Shown here piece by piece: positions 1 to 9,467 of a stretch of 64,000 bases of DNA; positions within the stretch are counted from its first letter, which is position 1; each line of letters opens with the position of its first letter. The position numbers and the translations under genes are program-made. The DNA lies in NCBI RefSeq assembly GCF_043641665.1, contig NC_092196.1:17399692-17463691 (forward strand). The letters run 5' to 3'. The notes beneath the pieces were generated by a model, which ran no database searches, had not been told where the DNA came from, and worked only from the letters and a program-made list of their open reading frames with translations. Source of the stretch: Enoplosus armatus. Taxonomy: Eukaryota > Chordata > Actinopteri > Centrarchiformes > Enoplosidae.

Positions 1-344
1 CTAGACTTGTACGATATGAACCTTTCCACAACTACATAAGCCCTGCCAAGGCCAATGACATCTCAGAGAAAGGTTAAGTGGCCACACATTTCTAGTTTCA
101 CCTTCACTTATGCCAAATATCCAGATATACCTTAAGTTATACTACTAAGTTATATTCATTCCACACCAGAGCATACCTTACTTACATTCGCAATGACTTG
201 AACATCATGCCTCTTCCTCCTTCCCCTCATCCCTCTACTCAAACCTCGTCCCATCATCCCTTCATCCTTCACCCCCACCTCTCCATCTCTTTACCCTTAA
301 TCCATTTATCCTACATCCATAATATGCAATAAACTACTCAGAAT
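1..344. other. No gene seen; left edge of window
   Basis: I find no exon, RNA gene or clear repeat here. Homology to intron 3 of the sialyltransferase copies starts at about 345, so this stretch is probably deeper intron of the left-hand copy, whose exons 4 to 7 would lie beyond the edge. Confidence 0.4.
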
Positions 345-569
345 CCATATCTTTATTGGCGCGGTCTCTACTTGAAGTAGTGTATGTTCATATATTAGGG
401 TAGTTTATATGAACTGCCTTTTCATACTCATTGTACATCCCTTGTGACTGTGAGGATGTAGGGACAATTTCTGCATATATAGGCATTTCTGTCATGCCTA
501 TATACACTGGAGATACAGCATATCTGTTCATGCATGGACATTTATTTGCAATTCTGGATTTCTCTTTAC

Positions 570-1606
570 CTGAGTTTTTGGTAATTGTCCTCCTGCTTCT
601 TCCAGTTTGGAGAGTAACGCTCTTTTACTTTGTCAATGACCTCCCTGTGACACACACACACACATCAAAATACACAATCAAGTGTGTGATCCCTGTAACA
701 CTGATATTACCTGATGTGATTAAGGCATAAACAAAACGGTCACTTAAAGACAAACAATGATGGTGTTCACTCTCACTTGCAGCCTTTACAGAGTTCAGAG
801 GGCCGAGGGTGACGTTTCTTTGGACGAGGCGGTTTACGAGGTTCAACGTTGCTGTGGAGCAACAAGAGAGAAAGAGGACAGGTGAGAAAAACTAGATCAT
901 CTACTTGGATCTTAACCCTCAGTTTTCTTGGTTTCATTTTCTGTAGCTACATCACTTGAGAAGAAAATCCTGTCCTAAATACACTGTATTTAGTTCTGTG
1001 TGCATGAATAACATCAATAATCAAGTTATTCATTGTCAGAGTGTATCCAGCTTAATGTCCTTTAAGTTCAGATGGTGTTGGTGTGGTTGCTCCTGTTGAG
1101 CTGGGACAGCCTCACATATGTCACTTTCAATGGCTTTAGGTTTCACTGTGAGAGATTCTGCCATTGGTGTTTGAATCCCTTGTTGGATTCTGCCAACATT
1201 TTGCTACAAGAAACACTTTATTTTTACACCATCAAAAGTGAGCGTCAGGTTTTAAAAACAAATTAAAGAAGTTTTCCAAATTAATTTTCCAAATTTCTCT
1301 GCTAGTATCATTACTATTTTGGTATTGTGGGACGAATCATAATGTTGAAGCACAGATATACACAGAGCCTTATAAGATGTATTCACACATACCTGGGAAT
1401 AAAATCAGCCTCTTTTTCTGAACACCAGTTTGACAAAGAAGATGGAATAAACGGAAAAGAAGTGAGAAAGACGAAGACCAAAGTGTAGAAAAAAATTGAC
1501 TTTTATATCAACATCTTCTACCACTCTTGTCTTGTAGCCTTGTCAAACACCAGCATGCTCCCACTACCACACCACCAGCAAAAAACATTTCCAATTGGTT
1601 TGAAGA

Positions 1607-1646
<40 letters not shown>

Positions 1647-1773
1647 ATGTGTGTGTGTAGTTAAACACTTACTTGTCTTCGTACATGTGCCAGATGACAG
1701 TGGTCAGCAGGCTCCCCAAACAGAGGAGAGTGATCATCAAAGAGATGAGAGACTTCAAGAACTGTCCCCTCAT
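570..1773 (-). CDS. Alpha-2,8-sialyltransferase (ST8SIA family), left tandem copy, 5' exons only
   Basis: Three coding exons on the minus strand match exons 1-3 of the complete gene at 14295-19315. Exon 1 is 1673-1773 (101 nt; ATG at 1771-1773; starts MRGQFLKS, followed by a hydrophobic signal anchor), exon 2 is 777-851 (75 nt, contains SELCKGC) and exon 3 is 570-644 (75 nt, contains EVIDKV and [11 protein letters not shown]). All donors are GT and all acceptors AG, phases match the complete gene, and there are no stops. Exon 2 ends AA instead of AG, changing an Arg to Lys. Exons 4-7, which would carry the sialylmotifs, should lie left of the window. Several substitutions in a clean frame suggest an older, possibly functional paralogue. 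As in the family, the product would be a type II Golgi membrane enzyme; the catalytic part is not visible here. Confidence 0.8.
650..663. repeat. (AC)7, read as (TG)7 at the exon-3 acceptor, left copy
   Basis: On the minus strand a (TG)7 tract ends a few bases before the CAG acceptor of exon 3 and forms part of its polypyrimidine tract. The matching tracts are 13 and 10 units long in the other two copies. Confidence 0.8.
1611..1659. repeat. (GT)n microsatellite, intron 1 of left sialyltransferase copy
   Basis: An interrupted (GT)n run just downstream of the exon 1 donor. The same position carries (GT)n in the other two copies (19145-19178 and 21795-21828), so the repeat predates the duplications. 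Confidence 0.9.
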
Positions 1774-1924
1774 ACCTCTACCTTCCTGCTAACTACAACC
1801 ACTAGCCCCCTAACCTTCTGTCCTCTCTCTCTTCTTCTTACTCTTACTCGTGAATTTCTTCATGATGTTTTCTTCTACCTCATCCTGTCTGACTGGTTTG
1901 ATTCCTCAGTCATGTAAGTACCAC

Positions 1925-3790
1925 TTAAAACCAGGTTGTTCTGCAGCCTGGAAATAGCTGTAGTTAGCCTGTCAATCAACTGTAGACCTAAACTGGATTA
2001 TAACTCATTCGAAAGCCTTGTTCTTAGTCTTTAACTCCCAACCTGGAAGACACTAAAGTTTCATTCATTATAGTGTACTGCACTCCAGGTCCGTAGTCTG
2101 AATTTTTAATCTGAATTCTTAATTCTTACATTTTTATCAGGTTTAGTCCTTAAAACTGACAAAGTAATTATTGTAGGTGATTTTAATATTCATCTGGATG
2201 TTGATAATGATAGCCTTGGTACCGCGTTTATCTCATTATTGGATTCAATCAGCTTCTGTCAGAGTGACTTAGACTTTAGACTTAGACTTTATTAATCCCA
2301 CAGCGGGAAAATTTACAAGTCACAGCAGCAAAGACAGAAAGGTGCAGAAACACACAGCAGACAAGCACTGTGTCGATAAGAATTAGAAGTTGTTTTTTTT
2401 TTAAAGAAAAACAATATACAAATAATAAATACAGATATAAAAAATATGGGGGACAAAAATAAATATATACACGGAAAAAATAAAGTATGTACAAATTGTG
2501 CAGATTTATGTGCAGTTAAACAGTCTTATTGCAGTCGGAATGAACGACCTGCGGTAGCGCTCCTTCTTACACCGTGGGTGTAACAGTCTGCTGCTGAAGG
2601 AGCTGCTCAAGGCCCCCACAGTCTCGTGCAGGGGGTGAGAGGTGTTGTCCATGATGGATGTCAGCTTGGCTAACATCCTCCTCTCCCCCACCTCCTCAAT
2701 GGAGTCCAGTAGGCAGTCCAGAACAGAGCCGGCTCGCCTAATCAGTCTATTGCCCCCCCCCCCGCCCAGCAGACCACAGCATAGAAGATAGCCAAAGCTA
2801 CCACAGTGTCATAAAAAGTCCGGAGCAGTTTCCTGCACACACCAAAGGAGGAGGCGGCTTTGACCCTTCTTGTACAGGGCCTGAGTGTGATCAGACCAGT
2901 CCAGTTTATTGTTCAGGAGAACACCCAGGAATTTGTAGTTCTCCACCACCTCAATGTCCAAACCCTGGATGTTCACCGGTGTGATGCTGGATGACTTCCT
3001 GCTGAAATCGATCATCATCTCCTTCGTCTTGCTGGCGTTGATATGAAGCTGGTTGAGCTCACACCAGCTGACAAAGTCGCTGATGACCTCCCTGTATTCC
3101 AGGTCGTTCCCCTCAGACACACATCCAACGATGGCAGTGTCGTCAGAGAACTTCTGGATGTGGCAACTGACAGTGTTGTGTCTGAAGTCCGAGGTGTAGA
3201 GGGTGAAAGGGAATGGAGAGAGAACCGTACCCTGGTGGGCCCCCGTGCTGCAGACCACCACATCAGACACACAGTCCCGGAGCCTCACATACTGTGGTCT
3301 GATGGTGAGGTAGTCAATTTAAGTGTACATAAACCCATTAATCACACCCTCGACCTGGTTCTGACATATGGCACTGAAATTGAACATGTAATAATCTTTC
3401 CACAGATTTCTTATCGGACCATTATTTAATAACTTACTACACACCATTAGGCAAAAGTTCCTACTCTAGATGTCTATCTTATAGTGCTGTAGCTAAATTT
3501 AAGGAAGTGATTCCATTTGTATTTTTTTCAATGCCATGTCTCAATATAACTGAGGACTCCTATGCCAACTTTAGTCCCTCCCAATTTGATAATCGTGTTA
3601 TCTTTGATCAGGACATGTCCTTTAACTCTCAGATAAAACAAATTTCAAGGACTGCCTTTTTCACCTAGGTAACATTGCAAAAACGAGGAAGATCCTGTCT
3701 CAAACAGATGCAGAAAAACTAGTCCATGTATTTGTTACTTCTAAACTGGATTATTGTATTATTATTATTAGTAGTAATATTTCCATTGTT
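1925..3790 (+). mobile_element. L2-like LINE fragment (endonuclease and RT tail), interrupted
   Basis: Degenerate plus-strand translations resemble the apurinic endonuclease of fish L2-like LINEs (GDFNIH-like block near 2170-2215, then HTLDLVLTYG near 3340-3375). A C-terminal RT block (NIAKTRKILSQ, then KLVHVFVTSKLDYC) lies at 3670-3760. Frames are broken by stops and indels, and most of the RT is missing. The element is split by a minus-strand insertion at 2271-3311. It begins where homology to the other sialyltransferase 5' flanks stops, so it inserted into the left unit after duplication. The family name is approximate. Confidence 0.75.
2271..3311 (-). mobile_element. LINE-B (Rex1/jockey-like) 5'-truncated copy, nested in L2-like element
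   Basis: The minus-strand reading gives the C-terminal half of a reverse transcriptase. TGAPQG-like GAHQGTVLSP, then FSDDTAIVG (the Y/F-x-DD catalytic box) and SKTKEMMIDF lie in 2809-3288. After a frame break comes the tail domain (LNRLIRRAGS, then RRMLAKLTSIMD) at 2506-2750, followed by an A/T-rich 3' UTR and a (TAAAGTC)n-like tail at 2271-2300. It is 5' truncated, as usual for target-primed reverse transcription. Nearly identical 3' ends occur at 6556-6812 and 10240-10763. Confidence 0.85.
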
Positions 3791-3829
3791 ATTGTGGTTG
3801 CTACGGTTGTTGCTGGTGCTGCTAACATC

Positions 3830-3837
<8 letters not shown>

Positions 3838-3869
<32 letters not shown>

Positions 3870-3966
3870 CCTCTCTCTATCTCTTGCTCCCCAACCCAAC
3901 CAGTCAAAGCAGATGACCGCCCACCTACAGTCTGGTTCTGCTTGAGGTTTCTGCCCCTTAAAAGTA
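3838..3966 (+). repeat. (CT)n tract plus dispersed fish repeat fragment
   Basis: A (CT)n run at 3838-3864 is followed by a block ending in GAGGTTTCTGCCCCTTAAA. I recognise that ending as a frequently dispersed fish repeat segment, from memory and not from a search. Confidence 0.4.
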
Positions 3967-6549
3967 TGTATTTAAATGTATTTGTTATTTGGTCTTGGTC
4001 AAAGGTGTTCTCACCTTTGCAGCTCTGCGTCCACGTAGAGGGAAACGTGCCGGTGCGTCTTCGCCGGCGAGGACAACGCACACCGTTACCCGGAATATTT
4101 CTCTCCAACGTGCGCTCACTGGGAAATAAGATGGACGAACTCCAGCTACTGATGAGGAGAAACAAGGACTTTTATTCATCTGCTATTTTGTTCTTCACGG
4201 AGACATGGCTGGGTGAAAGAACTCCCGACGCGACGCTGCAGCTGGACGGATTCCAGCTACTCCGAGCGGACCGCGACGCGCACCTCTCCGGCAAAACAAA
4301 GGGCGGAGGTATTTGTTTCTACATCAACAGCAGCTGGTGTAACGACGTGACAGTGATCCGACGGCATTGCTTTCCTTCCCTGCAAACGTTTTTTCATTAA
4401 CTGTAAACCTTACTACTCCCCTCGTGAGTTCGCTTCATTCATTCTGGTCGGTGTTTACATCCCACCGGAGGCCAACGTGCAGGACGCACAGCGCGCACTC
4501 GCCGACCAGATACTGGAAACGGAGCGGACCAACCCGGACTCCTTAGTTATTGTCCTCGGTGACTTTAACAAAGGTAACCTCAGCCATGAACTCCCAAAAT
4601 ACAAACAGTTTATTAAATGCCCCATCAGGGAGGGGAACACTCTGGATCACTGTTACACCACAGTCAGTAACGCCTTTCACGCCGTCACCCGCGCTGCACT
4701 GGGACACTGATTCCCGCATACAGACAGAAATTAAAACTTTCTAAGCCTGTTGTGAGAACTTCGAAGAAGTGGACCAGTGAAGCTGCAGAGGACCTGAAGG
4801 CGTGTTTGGACTGTACTGACTGGGATGTTTTCAGGACTGCCACCAACAGTCTGGATGAGTACACAGAGGCTGTGACGTCATATATCAGCTTCTGTGAGGA
4901 CTGCTGCGTACCAACTCGGACCAGGGTGAGTTATAACAACGACAAACCCTGGTTCACAGCAAGACTGCGACAGCTGAGGCTGGAAAAGGAAGAGGCGTTT
5001 AAGAGTGGCAACAGAGCGGAGTTTAAGGAAGCCAAGTACAAGTTTAGCAAGGCGGTGAGGGAAGCTAAACGACTGTACTCAGAGAGACTACAAGACCAGT
5101 TCTCCTCCAACGACTCTGCTTCTGTGTGGAGGGGGCTCAGGCAGATCACCAACTACAAGCCAAGAGCCCCCAACTCTGCTAACGACCGACGCCTCGCCAA
5201 CAGCCTCAACGACTTCTACTGTCGCTTTGAAAGACAATGGGACAGTCCTGACACCATCCCCCACACCATCACCCACCAGCTCCAGCCCAACAGCCCCAAC
5301 CCCCTCATCACACCTGGGGCTGAACTCTCACACCTCCTACCACCACAGCTGCCCCCCACAGTGCCCCCCACTCCTCCAGCATCGACACCTCTGTCTGTCC
5401 TTGAAAGAGATGTGAACAGACTCTTCAAGAGACAAAACCCGCGTAAAGCTGCTGGACCAGACTCCATCTCCCCATCCTGCCTGAAGCGCTACGCCGATCA
5501 GCTGTCTCCGGTGTTCAGACATCTTCAACACCTCACTGGAGACATGCCACGTGCCAGCCTGCTTCAAGGCCTCCACCATCATCCCCATCCCCAAAAAAAC
5601 AGGGCCCACAGGATTAAATGACTACAGACCCGTCGCCCTTACCTCTGTGGTCATGAAATCAGTTGAACGCCTGGTCCATCACTGACCCTCTGCTGGACCC
5701 CCTGCAGTTCGCCTACAGAGCCAACAGGTCTGTAGACGACGCCGTCAACTTGGCCCTACACTTCATCCTCCAGCACCTGGACACTGGGATCCTACGTCAG
5801 GACCCTGTTTGTGGACTTCAGCTCTGCCTTCAACACGATCGTCCCGGCTCTTCTTCAGGTCAAGCTCTCCCAGCTGAACGTGCCTGACCCCACCTGCAGG
5901 TGGATCACAGATTTCCTGTCTGACAGGAAGCAGCACGTGAAGCTGGGGAAACACGTCTCAGACTCACGGACGATCAGCACCGGCTCCCCTCAAGGCTACG
6001 TTCTTTCTCCTCTACTCTTCTCCCTCTACACCAACAGCTGCACCTCCAGTCACCAGTCCGTAAAGCTCCTGAAGTTCGCGGACGACACCACCCTCATCGG
6101 ACTCATCTCTGGAGAGGATGAGTCTGCCTACAGGTGGGAGATTGACCACCTGGTGACCTGGTGCAACAGCAACAACCTGGAGTTTAACGCTTCAAAGACA
6201 GTGGAGATGGTTGTAGACTTCAGGAAGAGCGCAGCCCCACCCGCCTCCATCACCCTGTGTGACTCTCCAGTGGACACTGTGGAGTCCTTCTGTTTCCTGG
6301 GCTCCATCATCAGCCAGGACCTCCGGTGGGAGCTGAAGATCAGCTCCGTCATCAAGAAAGCCCAACAGAGGATGTACTTCCTGAGGCAGCTGAGGAAGTT
6401 TAACCTGCCACAAACAATGCTGGTTCACTCCTACACTGCCATCATAGAGTCCATCCTCACCTCCTCCATCACTGTCTGGTACGCTGCTGCCTCCACCAAG
6501 GACAGACGCAGAGAGCTCTGCAGAGAGGGTGATTGGCTGCAACCTCCCA

Positions 6550-6818
6550 TCTCTTAATGGGATGGGGGATAAAATATGGGGGACAAAAATAAATAAATAT
6601 ATATTTTCCATGTATATATTTATTTATTTTTGTCCCCCATATTTTTTATATCTGTATTTATTATTTGTATGTTGTTTTTCTTTTTAAACAAATACTTCTA
6701 ATTCTTATCGACACAGTGCTGTCTGCTGTGTGTTTCTGCACCTTTCAGTCTTTGCTGCTGTGACTTGTAAATTTCCCCGCTGTGGGATTAATAAAGTCTA
6801 AGTCAAGTCAAGTCTCTT
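6550..6818 (+). mobile_element. LINE-B 3' fragment nested in LINE-C, flanked by a TCTCTT target duplication
   Basis: This is a short LINE-B 3' UTR copy (same sequence as 10540-10745 and the complement of 2271-2480) that interrupts the LINE-C frame. TCTCTT occurs at both edges (6550-6555 and 6813-6818), consistent with a short target-site duplication. Deleting the insert plus one TCTCTT restores the LINE-C reading (CNLPS then LQDLYSS). Its 5' end carries a perfect inverted repeat, described separately. Confidence 0.8.
6571..6645. repeat. Perfect 33-bp inverted repeat (hairpin) with 9-nt spacer
   Basis: The left arm is 6571-6603, the spacer 6604-6612 and the right arm 6613-6645, with no mismatches by eye. 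The right arm is normal LINE-B 3' UTR sequence; the left arm is the same sequence inverted. It probably arose by twin priming or template switching during insertion. Confidence 0.9.
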
Positions 6819-7170
6819 CAGGACCTGTACTCCTCCAGGACCCTGAGGAGAGCAGGGAAGATCGCTGCCAACCCCTCCCACCCCTCCCACACACACACAC
6901 ACACACAAACACAAGTTATACGTTATATTAACGTACACCGCCTTGTCCCCCCTGCGTTACATTAACGCACGCACCCCCTACTGGACAATACTGGACACTT
7001 TATTTTGGTCACTGCACTGTGATACACTTATTCTTTTAACTTCTTTATATTTTTACATGCTTGTTGTCTGTCAGATTATATGTTATATGTTAAAAAAAAT
7101 TAGCACCTTCAGACCACGGCAAATTCCTTGTAATGTAGGTTACTTGGCAATAAACAGTTTCTGATTCTGA

Positions 7171-8390
7171 TTTGGTCTTTCTCTCTCTCAGTATGAGTCT
7201 GACTGAGTGTAAATGACTAGTGAAAACAGATGCAAGAGGATCTGATGTTTTCTTAGACCAAACAATTAATAGATGAAAATAATTGTTAGTGGGCATTCTA
7301 CATTCTCACCTTCAGGCCTCTAAAAATCTTTGAAATGGCAGTCAACCCATAACCACTGTATGTGGCTTAACCTTAAATCTTTAGACATTATATGTAACAG
7401 TATGTTTTGTGCATTTTAAACAGCATTTTCCTCTCATTAGTCAATCTAATGAGGCTTGACTGAAAAGCCTCTGGTTCCAGGAGCTCTAATCATGAGCTCT
7501 GGGACCTCTGAGTAACCTGATGGAATAATTGTGTAGGCTTTCTCCAGCTTTGGGCCCTTAAATTGTTGTCACCTTCCATCTCTCTTGTGATGACTGTGAC
7601 TGGTGAATGGCTCCACGGGGACATGTCATAGAAAACGGGGGCCTGTCGCCTTGTTTATGCTGGCAGGAGACACTGTGGCGTGGGCCGACGAGATTGCACA
7701 AAGGTGTGTATGCTTAATGCGCTATCCATTGCAGTATTCTCCAAGGCACCAAGGGGCATAAAAAGCATGCACTGCACTCTGCACTAGAGCTTGTCTCTCA
7801 TGGAAGGGTTGTAGAGGTGCTTGTAAAGGCCTACCTGCTCTGCCAGTTAAAACAATTCAGAGGTGCACGACCATGCGCCGCAACAACTTGCAGAGCCTTC
7901 GCACTTGACACATGAGACATGATGATGTCATTTTTGGAGCATGGACACAGCCTTGAGCAAGGGACACAGCATAAAACCCATTGTGGGATGCACTAACGGG
8001 GTCATGTAGTATTACAAATCAATCCATAATTATTGTTGATGGTGTGTAATATATATAAAGAATAAATAAATACATTTGTATTGCTTATTTCAGTCTGTTT
8101 GCACCAGGACATGTCAAGGAACCTCAAAATATTTAATTCTCCAAGAACACAGGCAGTAAAAAGTAATTTCCTGCAGCTCTCTCTGGCTATTGAACACAGC
8201 TGCTCAGCAATCCACTGGTGTTCACGTGTAGTTGACTGCCCTCTGATGGTATCATCTACAGGGCTTCTGCTATTGTGGAGTATACACCAGTTGCCAATGC
8301 TACCTGCATCCAGCAACACCTGAAACAGCTGTAGTATTTCTTTTCCATTGACAAGTGTTACGGGTCCCAGGAATGAGTCCCACAGCAACA
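7171..8390. repeat. Left copy of duplicated sialyltransferase 5' flank
   Basis: Non-coding sequence colinear with 26650-27750. Shared blocks include about 7415-7520 versus 26945-27045 (around GGCTTGACTGAAAAGCCTC) and 8000-8180 versus 27485-27655, at an offset of about 19.5 kb. Divergence and indels are moderate. I see no open coding potential shared by both copies, so it is best read as duplicated intergenic or regulatory DNA. Confidence 0.8.
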
Positions 8391-9467
8391 GATATTAAGG
8401 TCAGGTGTGCCACACAAGCCTTGTGTCAGTTAAATCTTCCCAGCACTACACATTCAGTGTTAGATGCTCAAGGCTGCAATATCACCACGTTGTAATGGAT
8501 AAGGTTAAAAGCCATTACTATAATAAAGTGAGAGCAAACTTTGTCATGTAAGTGTCAGTGCCAGGATCTTATGCTATTTCAGCTGTGGAAAGGACATAAA
8601 GTGCCAAATTATTCAAACCATTCCAAGCTTCGTCCCACAGTAGCTTTCCAAACAAGAAGCAGTTTTGATTACTTACTCATTTCATGATAGTAAAGTCTTT
8701 ACCAGCAAATAGTGAACAAACTGAACAAACCATCACCCATGTGAAGATGTGAGGCTGTATGTTCACATAAACACGGTGTACAATACAAGTAGAAAAGAGT
8801 CTTTCTGATTTGTTCACCACTAGGCTCCACACGTCTGTTCAATAACCATAGTCTTAAATCACTTCACTACTTCATTCATTGACTCTGGCAACACTGGTTC
8901 CACTGACCCCACCCAGATCCCAATTAGCCACAAGTTATTTACTGAGAGTTTCCCAGTCAGTGTCAGTCTCTTCCCCTGGAGGCCAATCAGCCCTCGTATT
9001 ACTCAACTAAAGTATTTACTGCTTTTTTGGAGCAGTAAACAAACTGAAGTGTAAATAGAAAACAGCTGGTGACGCTTTGCAGTTAGAGCCGGCTGGGGCC
9101 ACTAGAGGGCGACTTCTGTCACAGGAGGGAGCACTTCAGAGAGAGAGGAAGGGGTGATTTGAGGAGGTGCCATGAGGGTACTGAACCCCTTCTAAAGACA
9201 GCATCTGCTCAGAGTCTGCATGACTGGCAGCTTGACCTTACATATTCAAAACCGTTTTAGGTTATGTGGATCAGACTGGCTCCGTTTTTAGGGGAAAGTA
9301 AGGACTTCAGGCAGCTATCCAGGTCAAAAGAATTACCCTGTGGCACAGTTATGTATTAGTCTCAGCCTGTTCTCTTTTGCCCATTGAGTGACTGTGAAAG
9401 AAACAGAATGGACAGAAATGGCTTTCACAACTACTTTTACAAGGTTTTACTCTACTTTGCATACTAT
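8391..9467. other. No gene seen
   Basis: Non-coding on both strands as far as I can tell. The only pattern noted is the CTCF-like motif at 9099-9111. Confidence 0.5.
9099..9111 (+). promoter_or_regulatory. CTCF-like motif (forward)
   Basis: CCACTAGAGGGCG closely fits the vertebrate CTCF core. The same 13-mer occurs in reverse orientation at 47590-47602. Motif match only; binding is not shown. Confidence 0.4.

Larger units (their letters stand above)
4010..7170 (+). mobile_element. LINE-C: near full-length degenerate non-LTR retrotransposon (endonuclease + RT)
   Basis: A plus-strand element with recognisable order. The endonuclease covers about 4080-4710 (FLSNVRSLGNKMDEL, FFTETWLGE, GGGICFYINS, VGVYIPP, VIVLGDFNKG, TLDHCYTTV). 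A linker region covers 4750-5440. RT begins at about 5440 (NPRKAAGPDSISP), with [13 protein letters not shown] at 5709-5747, [10 protein letters not shown] at 5811-5835, STGSPQG at 5977-5997, the catalytic FADDT at 6075-6090 and a tail domain to about 6549. Frameshifts near 4395, 4708, 5560 and 5690 and several stops make it non-functional. After a nested insertion (6550-6818) the frame resumes with LQDLYSSRTLRRAGKIAA; the 3' UTR ends with a TTCTGATTCTGATT tail at about 7157-7170. It belongs to the jockey/CR1-like group of fish LINEs; the exact clade is not determined. Confidence 0.88.

Noticed and set aside
3043..3429. Plus-strand open frame of 128 codons
   Set aside because: It is the antisense of the LINE-B reverse transcriptase plus a stretch of L2-like sequence; no independent gene signal.
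8002..8388. Minus-strand open frame of 128 codons
   Set aside because: The paralogous segment at 27485-27700 does not preserve the frame and no family motif is visible, so it is probably chance.
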